This document shows positions 1 to 4,934 of a DNA stretch of 7,704 bases, piece by piece. The number at the start of each line of letters is the position of its first letter. Within the stretch, counting starts at the first letter, position 1. Below the pieces are notes generated by a model. The model was given only the letters and a program-made list of their open reading frames with translations, ran no database searches and was not told the DNA's origin. This DNA comes from Alphaproteobacteria bacterium (GTDB lineage: Bacteria; Pseudomonadota; Alphaproteobacteria; Sphingomonadales; Sphingomonadaceae). Location of the stretch: contig JAQGLD010000501.1 of assembly GCA_028293055.1 (NCBI GenBank), positions 1 through 7,704 on the forward strand, written 5' to 3'. Position numbers and translations under genes: made by a program.

Positions 1-620
1 AGCTGGCCGCCAGGGCACAGCACGATCGGAAGCTCGGACGGATCGACGTGGAATCGCTCGACCAGAGCGTTGGCGCAGCTGTCTGCCTCGGGATCGAGCC
101 GAAGATAGGGGTGGCCGTTGCGGGAGAGGAAGCCCTCCAGCCGCAGCACGTTCGAATCGCCCTCCCGGCCGACGATGATCGGCCCGCCCACCCGCTCCTC
201 GAGCAGCCCCATCCGCCGCAGGATCAGGGCACGCATGATCCGCTCGCCAAGCTCGGCCTCGCCGATCAGCAGCGCGCGCAGCCGCTCCGGGCTGATCACG
301 ATCGCATCGACCTCGCCATCGGCATGCGCGTCGACCAGGGACGGGCGCCCCGAAAGCTGGGCGAGCTCGCCGAGAAAGGCCCCGGGTCCGTGGGTGGCGA
401 TCGGCGCCTGCCCGCTCGGCCCGTCGTGGCGAGTGACCAGCACCTGGCCGGAGAGGATGATGGAGAGGCCGGCCCCCGCCTGCCCCAGCTTGATCAGCGC
501 ATCGCCGGACGCGTAATGGCGGACCTCGCCGAAACGGCGCAGGCGGTCGACCTCGGCCGGCGCCAGGACCGGAAACATCTGGCTGGCGCGGGTTTCGCGG
601 ATCGATGGAGCGGTCGCCAT
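1..620 (-). CDS. Cyclic nucleotide-binding domain/thioredoxin reductase-like flavoprotein, N-terminal part (runs off left edge)
   Basis: Translated by hand from the minus strand: 206 complete codons, open through base 1. The start is ATG at 620; an in-frame TGA lies only three codons upstream (627-629), so no longer start is possible. Residues about 15-135 look like a cNMP-binding (Crp-type) beta barrel, with a GELAQLSGRP stretch at 84-93 where the phosphate-binding cassette belongs. The Arg usually found just before the Ala-Ala/Thr of the cassette is not clearly in place, so cAMP binding is uncertain. Residues 146-206 (GPIIVGREGD, FLSRNGHPYLRLD, ERFHVDPSELPIVLCPGG) match the small linker domain that in this family joins the cNMP domain to a C-terminal FAD/NAD(P)H thioredoxin-reductase-like module. 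That catalytic part should lie beyond the edge. No good ribosome-binding site is visible. The gene is 92 bp downstream of the YCII gene on the same strand and may share its transcript. Confidence 0.8.
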   Translation of the reverse strand, partial: MATAPSIRETRASQMFPVLAPAEVDRLRRFGEVRHYASGDALIKLGQAGAGLSIILSGQVLVTRHDGPSGQAPIATHGPGAFLGELAQLSGRPSLVDAHADGEVDAIVISPERLRALLIGEAELGERIMRALILRRMGLLEERVGGPIIVGREGDSNVLRLEGFLSRNGHPYLRLDPEADSCANALVERFHVDPSELPIVLCPGGQ

Positions 621-712
621 CGCGGCTCAGCCCCGAACCGCGGGCGATGCGGCCGCTGCGACCCCGGTCACGACATCATCCCGCTGCCAGCCGCCATGTT
701 CGCCCCCGTCGC

Positions 713-1003
713 TCAAATTCCGGCGATCGCGCCGACCTGGATCTCATATTCCGATACGTCCGTCCGCTCGTAAAGGTCGGCCCGATAGACCGGGCTTTCG
801 CGCAGATACGCCTCGGCCTGCTCGATCGTGTCAGCCTCGATCAAGGCGAGGAATCCCTTCTTTCGCCCGCTGCCGTCGCAGAGCGTGCCCGCGACGCGCA
901 GCCTGCGAAACGGCTGGGAGAGATGCTCGTTGAATGCGTCCTGCAGACCGGCCAGCCGATCCTCGCTTCCGTCCTTGAGAATGCCGGTCACGGCGTAGAG
1001 CAT
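713..1003 (-). CDS. YCII-family (YciI-like) small protein
   Basis: A 96-residue protein with the alpha/beta ferredoxin-like layout of the YCII-related family. It begins MLYAVTGILKDG, continues to a helix containing H27, then a GTLCDGSGRKKGFLALIEA strand segment, a helix (TIEQAEAYLRESP) and a final strand pair. H27 and D43 sit where the conserved His and Asp of YciI proteins are expected. Members are often proposed to be small dehydratase- or hydrolase-like enzymes, but most have no proven reaction; I cannot assign a substrate. The start is supported by GAAGGAACAGGAA directly upstream of the ATG. It lies 38 bp downstream of the alpha/beta hydrolase, in the same direction, and is probably co-transcribed with it. 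No oddities seen. Confidence 0.85.
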   Translation of the reverse strand: MLYAVTGILKDGSEDRLAGLQDAFNEHLSQPFRRLRVAGTLCDGSGRKKGFLALIEADTIEQAEAYLRESPVYRADLYERTDVSEYEIQVGAIAGI

Positions 1004-1041
1004 TTCCTGTTCCTTCGCGTGGTCGGATCAAAGGGCCGAAT

Positions 1042-1995
1042 TCACTGGGCCGGCGAATCCAGGAAGGCGCGGACCGCAGCGACGGTGGCTGACGGATTTT
1101 CTTCCATGATCCAGTGGCCCGAGCCTGGAATCACCGCGGCCTGAACGTCGGTGGCGGCGGCGCGCATCACCTCCGCCATCTGGAGCCCGAAGGATTTCTC
1201 GCCGCCGATCGCCAGGATCGGCATGGTCAGCTTGCCGCGGGCCAGGAAAGTGCGGTTGTCGATCGCATCCTGATCGAAGGCGGCGAACTGGCTGAAGCCC
1301 GAATGCATCGCCCCCGGCAGAGCATAGAGCCGGGCATAATGGACTCGCGAAGCCTCGGAGAAATGCGCCGGGACCGCGGAGAATTCGTTCCAGAAGCGGT
1401 CGAGGTAGATACGCTCCCGGCCCTTGACCAACCGCTCCATGTCCGGCCCGCCGAAACGAAAATGCCAAAGCAGGGGGTTCTTCAGTATCTCTTCCCAAGG
1501 CCCGACACCGGGCACGGGCGCATCGATCAGGACGAATTTGCGGACCCGCTCGGGATGGGCTGCGGCGAAGGCGAATCCGACCATGTTGCCGATATCGTGG
1601 GTGACGAGATCGGCGCGGTCGACATGGAGAGCATCGAGCAGGCCGTTCACATCCTCGGCCTGGGTCTTCTTGTCGTAACCGCCGGGCGGCCGCGAGGAGA
1701 GGCCGAGCCCGCGCAGATCGGGAACGATTACCCGATGGTCTCGCATCAGCTCGTCGCCCAGAGGCGCCCACATGTCGCCGGTCTCGCCATATCCGTGGAG
1801 CAGGACGACGACTGGGCCTTGGCCGCCGGTCCGGACGTGGAGAGTGATTCCGTTTGCGGGAATTTCGGCCGTGCGGAAGGCTGCGGGAAAAGGCGGAACG
1901 CCCTGCGCGGCACCGGTAGCGGTCGGCAGCGCAAGCGCTGCGGCCGCCACCACAAGCGACAGGGCCTTGCGACCCATCCTTGAAAAGCTGCGCAT
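1042..1995 (-). CDS. Exported alpha/beta hydrolase, epoxide hydrolase/haloalkane dehalogenase type
   Basis: 317 residues from the chosen ATG at 1995. The frame is open to 2058, but GGGGGAG (2002-2008) sits six bases before this ATG, and starting here places a clean signal peptide at the N terminus: basic n-region (MRSFSRMGRKA), hydrophobic core (LSLVVAAAALAL), and an Ala-rich cleavage region near residues 28-32. The mature enzyme should therefore be periplasmic. The alpha/beta fold shows HGYG at 67-70 (oxyanion region), DLRGLGLSSRP at 93-103, the nucleophile elbow THDIGN with D134 as nucleophile, and the catalytic His in GSGHW (H294). The acid is probably near E266 (AIGGEKSFG). An Asp nucleophile is typical of epoxide hydrolases and dehalogenases rather than esterases. 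The substrate is unknown. It lies 159 bp after the MFS efflux gene and 38 bp before the YCII gene, which suggests a detoxification cluster. Confidence 0.88.
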   Translation of the reverse strand: MRSFSRMGRKALSLVVAAAALALPTATGAAQGVPPFPAAFRTAEIPANGITLHVRTGGQGPVVVLLHGYGETGDMWAPLGDELMRDHRVIVPDLRGLGLSSRPPGGYDKKTQAEDVNGLLDALHVDRADLVTHDIGNMVGFAFAAAHPERVRKFVLIDAPVPGVGPWEEILKNPLLWHFRFGGPDMERLVKGRERIYLDRFWNEFSAVPAHFSEASRVHYARLYALPGAMHSGFSQFAAFDQDAIDNRTFLARGKLTMPILAIGGEKSFGLQMAEVMRAAATDVQAAVIPGSGHWIMEENPSATVAAVRAFLDSPAQ

Positions 1996-2032
1996 TCCCA
2001 TCTCCCCCGAGCATGTAGCGGCTGAAGCCATT

Positions 2033-2061
2033 CTCATGGTCGGCGAAAAATAGGCCATGAG
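2033..2061. repeat. 7-bp inverted repeat upstream of the hydrolase gene
   Basis: CTCATGG (2033-2039) and CCATGAG (2055-2061) are perfect inverted arms separated by 15 bp. On the minus strand the spacer contains TATTTT, a possible -10 element about 50 bp before the hydrolase ATG, so this could be an operator or a short mRNA hairpin. No convincing -35 was found. It may be chance. Confidence 0.3.
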
Positions 2062-2154
2062 ACCGGCGGCAGCGGCGACTCAATCGCGAGAGCCGATCGA
2101 CCGATACCATAGGTCCGCGGGAGTCGGCAGCGGGCTTCGGCGTGTGGAGCGGAT

Positions 2155-3603
2155 TTATTCGTGGTCTGCGCCCCCCAGCGCGACCGAAGGGACCAGGAAG
2201 GAAACCAAAAGGGTTGCGAGCGCGATCAGGAACACCCCCCAGAAGGTCAGGTGGAGGCCGTGGGCCAGGGCCAGGCGAACGGAGTCGTCGCCGCTGCCGG
2301 ACACTCGGTGCTCGATCAGGCCGCGTATCCGATCGGAGGCTACCGAGCGGCCGGACTGGCCGAGGCTAAGATTGAGCACCGCGCCGAGCAAGGTCGCACC
2401 GAGCGTGCTTCCCAGATTGCGTGAGAACAGGTTCGAAGCCGTCGCCGAACCGCGCTCGGCCCAGCCGACGCTGCCCTGGATGATGACGATTCCGGCGGTG
2501 CTGAGCAGGCCCATCCCGAAGCCCATGATCATCGAGCCGAAACCGGCGAGCAGAGGCGACAGGTCCGCCCGAAGGAACAGGAACGGAATTGCGCCGAGTG
2601 GAAGCAGCAGGCTGCCGAGCAGCAGGGTGGGCCGAAGCCCGAAACGATGGAAATTGCGCGCCGCGAGCGTCGCCGCGATCGGCCAGCCCAGGACCATCAC
2701 GGTGAGGGTGAAGCCCGCGACAAGGGCGGAACGGTTCATCACTGCCTGCACATACATTGGCAGGAAGGTGGTCAGCCCGATCACTGCCATCGCGCTGAGC
2801 AGGCCGACGATGTTGGCGGTTGCGATCGGCCGATGCGCCCAAAGGCCGAACGCCACCATCGGATCGCGCGCCCGCCGCTCCTGGAGAACAAACAGGCCGG
2901 ACGCGATCACGAACACGCCGAGGGCCGGAACGACCAGGCTCGCCGATGCCCCGATATCGGTGAGCGCGACCATCAGCGAGGCGATCGCGATGGCGAACAG
3001 GCTCGCGCCGGCGACATCGACATTCCTGTCCTCATGCTCCACCTTCTCATGCAGGAAGACCAGGAAGCCGGCCGCCGCGGCAATGCCGATCGGGAGGTTG
3101 ATCCAGAAGATCCAGGCCCAGCTGAGATGCTGGATGATGAGCCCGCCGGCGAGCGGGCCGACGACCGCCGAAATGCCCCACACGCTGGCAAGCCAGCCCT
3201 GGACCTTGCCGCGCTCGTGGCCCGGATAGAGATCGCCGACTATCGTCAGGGTCACCGGTTGGACCGCGCCGGCGCCGAACCCCTGGATCAGGCGGAAGCC
3301 GATCAAGGCCGGCATCGAGGTCGCGAATCCGCAGAGCAGCGAGCCGATCAGAAAGACCGCGATTCCGATCATCACGATCGGCTTGCGCCCGTAAAGATCG
3401 GAAAGCTTCCCAAAGACGACGGTCGTCGCGGTCTGCGCCAGCAGGAAGGCGGAGAACACCCAGGCATAGAGGTTCAGGTTGCCGAGCGACGCGACGATCT
3501 GAGGCATTGCCGTCGAGACGATCGTCGCCTCGATCGCGATCATGAACGACGAGATCATGATCGCTGCCAGGATGAAGGGCCGGCGCAGGTTCGGAGCGAG
3601 CAT
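2155..3603 (-). CDS. MFS multidrug efflux transporter, DHA2 (EmrB/QacA-like, 14-helix) family
   Basis: 482 residues, the usual length for 14-helix DHA2 drug:proton antiporters of the inner membrane. TM1 carries MIAIEATIVSTAMPQI (21-36), the DHA2 version of the D1 motif with Glu in place of the common Asp. Motif A is GKLSDLYGRKP (65-75) in the loop after TM2. RLIQGFGAGAVQP (104-116) is TM4, and motif C, the antiporter signature, is GISAVVGPLAGG (143-154). SWAWIFWINLPIG (161-173) is the standard TM6 entry. About eight further hydrophobic segments follow, up to the C terminus (VFLIALATLLVSFLVPSVAL). AGGA lies 8-9 bases before the ATG. The substrate cannot be read from sequence. The hydrolase gene follows in the same direction after 159 bp. 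Confidence 0.93.
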   Translation of the reverse strand: MLAPNLRRPFILAAIMISSFMIAIEATIVSTAMPQIVASLGNLNLYAWVFSAFLLAQTATTVVFGKLSDLYGRKPIVMIGIAVFLIGSLLCGFATSMPALIGFRLIQGFGAGAVQPVTLTIVGDLYPGHERGKVQGWLASVWGISAVVGPLAGGLIIQHLSWAWIFWINLPIGIAAAAGFLVFLHEKVEHEDRNVDVAGASLFAIAIASLMVALTDIGASASLVVPALGVFVIASGLFVLQERRARDPMVAFGLWAHRPIATANIVGLLSAMAVIGLTTFLPMYVQAVMNRSALVAGFTLTVMVLGWPIAATLAARNFHRFGLRPTLLLGSLLLPLGAIPFLFLRADLSPLLAGFGSMIMGFGMGLLSTAGIVIIQGSVGWAERGSATASNLFSRNLGSTLGATLLGAVLNLSLGQSGRSVASDRIRGLIEHRVSGSGDDSVRLALAHGLHLTFWGVFLIALATLLVSFLVPSVALGGADHE

Positions 3604-3695
3604 GGATTGTCCTGAATCGGAAGCGGGAGGTCTTACCCTGTTTCGAGCGGAAGGGCGTGTGAAGGACTGGGTAGCATCGGCGCCAATGGCTGTCC

Positions 3696-3720
3696 TCCCT
3701 ATGAGCGAAGCTCATGGGGA
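3696..3720. repeat. Hairpin with GAA loop
   Basis: Arms 3696-3706 and 3710-3720 pair over 11 positions with one G-T wobble (3700/3716). The core is ATGAGC-GAA-GCTCAT. The central GCGAAGC heptamer is the known unusually stable DNA mini-hairpin sequence, and it recurs at 3792-3798. Confidence 0.75.
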
Positions 3721-3752
3721 ATGGCCAGGCCGCCCTGCCCCCCCCGGACAGG

Positions 3753-3780
3753 GGTGATGATTGCCGAGGCAATCATCACC
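3753..3780. repeat. Perfect 13-bp inverted repeat (28-bp palindrome)
   Basis: GGTGATGATTGCC (3753-3765) is followed by GA and then its exact reverse complement (3768-3780). It is flanked by a second, outer inverted pair, ATGGCCAGG (3721-3729) and CCTGGCCAT (3779-3787). There is no T-run on either side, so it is not a classical intrinsic terminator. Confidence 0.85.
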
Positions 3781-3783
3781 TGG

Positions 3784-3925
3784 CCATGCATGCGAAGCAT
3801 GGTGGAGGGGTAGCTGTCGCAGATTCAGTGGGTTCAGAGAGAACCACAGACCGGCGCCGTCTACCCCTCCACCACCCTTCGGGTGGTTCCCCTCCCCATC
3901 CGCTCCGCGGACAGGGAGGCCAAAG
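3784..3925. repeat. Inverted pair of REP-like elements
   Basis: The left unit has the GAA-loop hairpin CATGC-GAA-GCATG (3789-3801) followed by GGTGGAGGGGTAG. The right unit starts with CTACCCCTCCACC, then hairpin ACCACCC-TTC-GGGTGGT (3871-3887), then CCTCCC (3891-3896) paired with GGGAGG (3914-3919) around an inner TCCGC-TCC-GCGGA stem (3899-3911). The outer arms 3800-3813 and 3861-3874 are perfect 14-bp inverted repeats. Between them is a small GGTTC/GAACC hairpin (3831-3845). The arrangement is like a REP doublet (two elements head to head). Similar C-rich/GCTTCGC elements are, from memory, common between sphingomonad genes; the genomic copy number was not checked. Confidence 0.6.
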
Positions 3926-3963
3926 GGTGTCCGGCCGTAACTCAGCGCCCCAGGTCCACGCGC

Positions 3964-3982
3964 CGGAAGGCTCAGCCTTCCG
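3964..3982 (-). other. Hairpin with the grxC stop codon as its loop
   Basis: CGGAAGGC (3964-3971) and GCCTTCCG (3975-3982) are a perfect 8-bp stem. The three-base loop (3972-3974) is exactly the TGA stop of grxC on the minus strand. No T-run follows, so it is not a standard terminator. It may protect the mRNA 3' end. Confidence 0.55.
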
Positions 3983-4238
3983 CGCCGGCCAGCATCGCGT
4001 CCAGCTTGCCCGATTGCTCGAGCATGGCGAGATCGTCGGAGCCGCCGACATGGCGTCCGCCGATGAAGATCTGCGGCACGGTGGTCCGGCCGTTGGCGCG
4101 CCCAAGCATTTCCTGGCGCTTGGCCGAATCCATCGAGACGTCGGTCTCGTCATAGGCCACACCCTTGTCGCCGAGCAGCTGCTTGGCCCGCGAGCAATAA
4201 GGGCATCCGAACTTCGTGTAGATCTCGACCTTGGCCAT
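3972..4238 (-). CDS. grxC: Glutaredoxin 3
   Basis: An 88-residue monothiol/dithiol exchange protein of the glutaredoxin family, the usual GrxC length. It uses glutathione to reduce protein disulfides and mixed disulfides in the cytoplasm. The active site is C12-P-Y-C15, the TVP cis-Pro loop is T53-V54-P55, and the glutathione-binding GGSDD is at 65-69. The start is ATG at 4238, read as MAKVEIYTKFGCPYC. A TTG one codon further upstream is less likely because AGGAG (4245-4249) is spaced six bases from the ATG. The next gene upstream on this strand is the 54-residue membrane protein, 156 bp away. The repeat-rich region lies downstream. Confidence 0.95.
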   Translation of the reverse strand: MAKVEIYTKFGCPYCSRAKQLLGDKGVAYDETDVSMDSAKRQEMLGRANGRTTVPQIFIGGRHVGGSDDLAMLEQSGKLDAMLAGAEG

Positions 4239-4324
4239 CAATCACTCCTGCTTCGCCGGGACGTGCGCATCCACCCCGCGACTTTCAATGCGGGAGCGGA
4301 CAGAACCGGCGGAACGAGGCTTTG

Positions 4325-4369
4325 TTCAAAATGAAGCCAGGCCCGGGTTCAAGTGAAGCCAGGCCCGGC
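4325..4369. repeat. Two-copy tandem repeat of 22-23 bp
   Basis: Copy one (4325-4347) and copy two (4348-4369) share TTCAA, then 1-2 variable bases, then TGAAGCCAGGCCCGG (15 identical bases at 4332-4346 and 4354-4368). Each copy holds TTCA-N2/3-TGAA, a small dyad. The second dyad is the centre of an imperfect hairpin with 12-base arms (4340-4351 and 4354-4365, two mismatches). It sits between the small membrane protein stop and grxC, about 90-110 bp before the grxC start, so it could be a regulatory site for grxC or a terminator-like structure. Confidence 0.6.
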
Positions 4370-4394
4370 GACCCGGCACGCGCAGTCGAGCCGG

Positions 4395-4559
4395 TCAGCC
4401 CTCCGAGGCGCTCGGCACGCGGAGGACCGGGGCGTCGTCGTTGCGAGGGGCGACTTCGAAAGCGACGATGATCACAATGAGGAGAGCGAGCAATGCTCCG
4501 ACGAAGCGCATGTTGCGCTTGAACTTCCTCGTGGCGCGCTTGCCCAACCTCCTGCGCAT
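4395..4559 (-). CDS. Small single-pass membrane protein, 54 residues, function unknown
   Basis: The reading starts MRRRLGKRATRKFKRN, a strongly basic stretch, followed by one hydrophobic helix (MRFVGALLALLIVIIVAFEV, 17-36) and a short polar tail ending VPSASEG. By the positive-inside rule the N terminus is cytoplasmic. AAAGGGGAG lies upstream of the ATG with a somewhat long spacing (about 11 bases). The frame stays open far upstream as antisense of the chorismate mutase/DAHP synthase gene, but codon content, the ribosome-binding site and the promoter-like sequence upstream favour this short start. I do not recognise a family. It is divergent from the aromatic module, with 214 bp between its start and the first leader peptide. 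An internal start at residue 17 is possible but has no ribosome-binding site. Confidence 0.6.
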   Translation of the reverse strand: MRRRLGKRATRKFKRNMRFVGALLALLIVIIVAFEVAPRNDDAPVLRVPSASEG

Positions 4560-4599
4560 GATCGCGCTCTCTCCCCTTTGCCAATCCAATCGGTGTCCG

Positions 4600-4628
4600 A
4601 TCGTCGATAATCGACGTTCGCCTGTCAA
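4600..4628 (-). promoter_or_regulatory. Putative promoter of the small membrane protein
   Basis: On the minus strand a consensus TTGACA (4628-4623) is followed after 17 bp by GACGAT (4605-4600), a 3-of-6 match to the -10 consensus. This would give a transcript starting about 35 bp before the ATG at 4559. Confidence 0.45.
4602..4616. promoter_or_regulatory. 15-bp palindrome, possible operator
   Basis: CGTCGAT-A-ATCGACG is a perfect dyad with 7-bp half-sites around one central base. It lies inside the spacer and -10 of the putative minus-strand promoter, where a bound dimeric repressor would block transcription. The regulator is unknown. Confidence 0.45.
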
Positions 4629-4713
4629 ATGAAGCTTCGTCAATGGCAAGCGGCGTCGCCGCGCGATTCGTCGCGACGGGCCGGACCGCCGAGCCCGGCG
4701 ATTGGATCCCAAC

Positions 4714-4742
4714 TTGACAGCTCCGCCCCCTCCCGCCACTCT
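4714..4742 (+). promoter_or_regulatory. Putative promoter of the aromatic biosynthesis unit
   Basis: A consensus TTGACA (4714-4719) is followed after 17 bp by CACTCT (4737-4742), a weak -10. Transcription would start near 4749, about 25 bp before the first leader ORF. The -35 is strong evidence, the -10 is not. Confidence 0.45.
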
Positions 4743-4773
4743 TGGCGCTCGCGATTTCGCAGGAGCCAGACCC

Positions 4774-4878
4774 ATGAGCCAAGGACAGGACATTCCCTCC
4801 TCGCTTGTGGCGTGCGGCTGCTTCTTCGGCTCGTTTAGCGGCCGGTACGCCCGAGGGCGTGCCGGGACAGGTAGCTGA
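4774..4878 (+). CDS. Candidate Phe leader peptide, 34 residues
   Basis: Starts ATG at 4774 behind AGGAG (4761-4765, eight bases spacing), the best ribosome-binding site in this region. The peptide begins MSQGQDIPSSLVACGCFFGS and continues FSGRYARGRAGTGS. Phe codons are at residues 17, 18 and 21 and a Tyr codon at 25, directly before and into a strong RNA hairpin (4842-4865). It ends 56 bases before the chorismate mutase/DAHP synthase start. Position, size, Phe codons and downstream hairpins fit a transcription- or translation-attenuation leader sensing charged tRNA-Phe. It has no similarity I recognise. Fewer and less clustered Phe codons than in enterobacterial pheL make this less certain than the second leader. 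Confidence 0.6.
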   Translation: MSQGQDIPSSLVACGCFFGSFSGRYARGRAGTGS

Positions 4879-4914
4879 AACGCAACGCGCTGAAGTCGCC
4901 CTTGCCCCCAGGGC
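4842..4914 (+). promoter_or_regulatory. Alternative RNA hairpins of the first leader
   Basis: Hairpin 1:2 pairs 4842-4852 with 4855-4865 (11 bp, one G-U). Its 3' arm can instead pair as 4852-4859 with 4897-4904 (8 bp, one G-U). The latter segment alternatively forms 4898-4902 with 4910-4914 (5 bp), ending seven bases before the ribosome-binding site GGAAGG (4921-4926). A ribosome stalled at Phe21 (4834-4836) would cover the first arm and favour the middle pairing. No T-run follows the last stem, so if this is an attenuator it does not use a classical intrinsic terminator. Confidence 0.45.
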
Positions 4915-4934
4915 AGCGGCGGAAGGAATTGAAA

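Larger units (their letters stand above)
3604..3971. other. Gene-free, repeat-rich intergenic region
   Basis: This gap lies between the stop of grxC and the start of the MFS gene. I see no coding potential that beats background. Bases 3604-3690 should hold the MFS promoter, but no convincing -35/-10 pair stands out. Bases 3691-3933 are packed with short inverted repeats, listed separately, several of which have three-base GAA, TTC or TCC loops. The structure resembles mobile REP-like intergenic elements of sphingomonads. Confidence 0.7.

Noticed and set aside
48..773. Plus-strand frame of 241 codons at the left edge
   Set aside because: Antisense to the cNMP-domain protein, whose translation gives clear family motifs.
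2057..3229. Plus-strand open frame of 390 codons
   Set aside because: Antisense of the MFS transporter; Arg/Ser/Pro-rich translation without motifs, typical of GC-rich shadow frames.
2647..3615. Plus-strand frame of 322 codons rich in Asp, Arg and His
   Set aside because: Another shadow of the MFS gene; low-complexity charged composition and no ribosome-binding site.
3753..3780. Intrinsic terminator
   Set aside because: Strong stem but no T-run on either strand.
3714..4334. Plus-strand frame of 206 codons across the repeat region and grxC
   Set aside because: Runs through repeats and antisense of glutaredoxin; no recognisable domain.
4325..4369. CRISPR-like repeat
   Set aside because: Only two copies, directly adjacent with no spacers.
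4902..4934. Earlier TTG start for the fusion protein
   Set aside because: It lies inside the leader hairpin region and lacks a ribosome-binding site; ATG 4935 has GGAAGG upstream.
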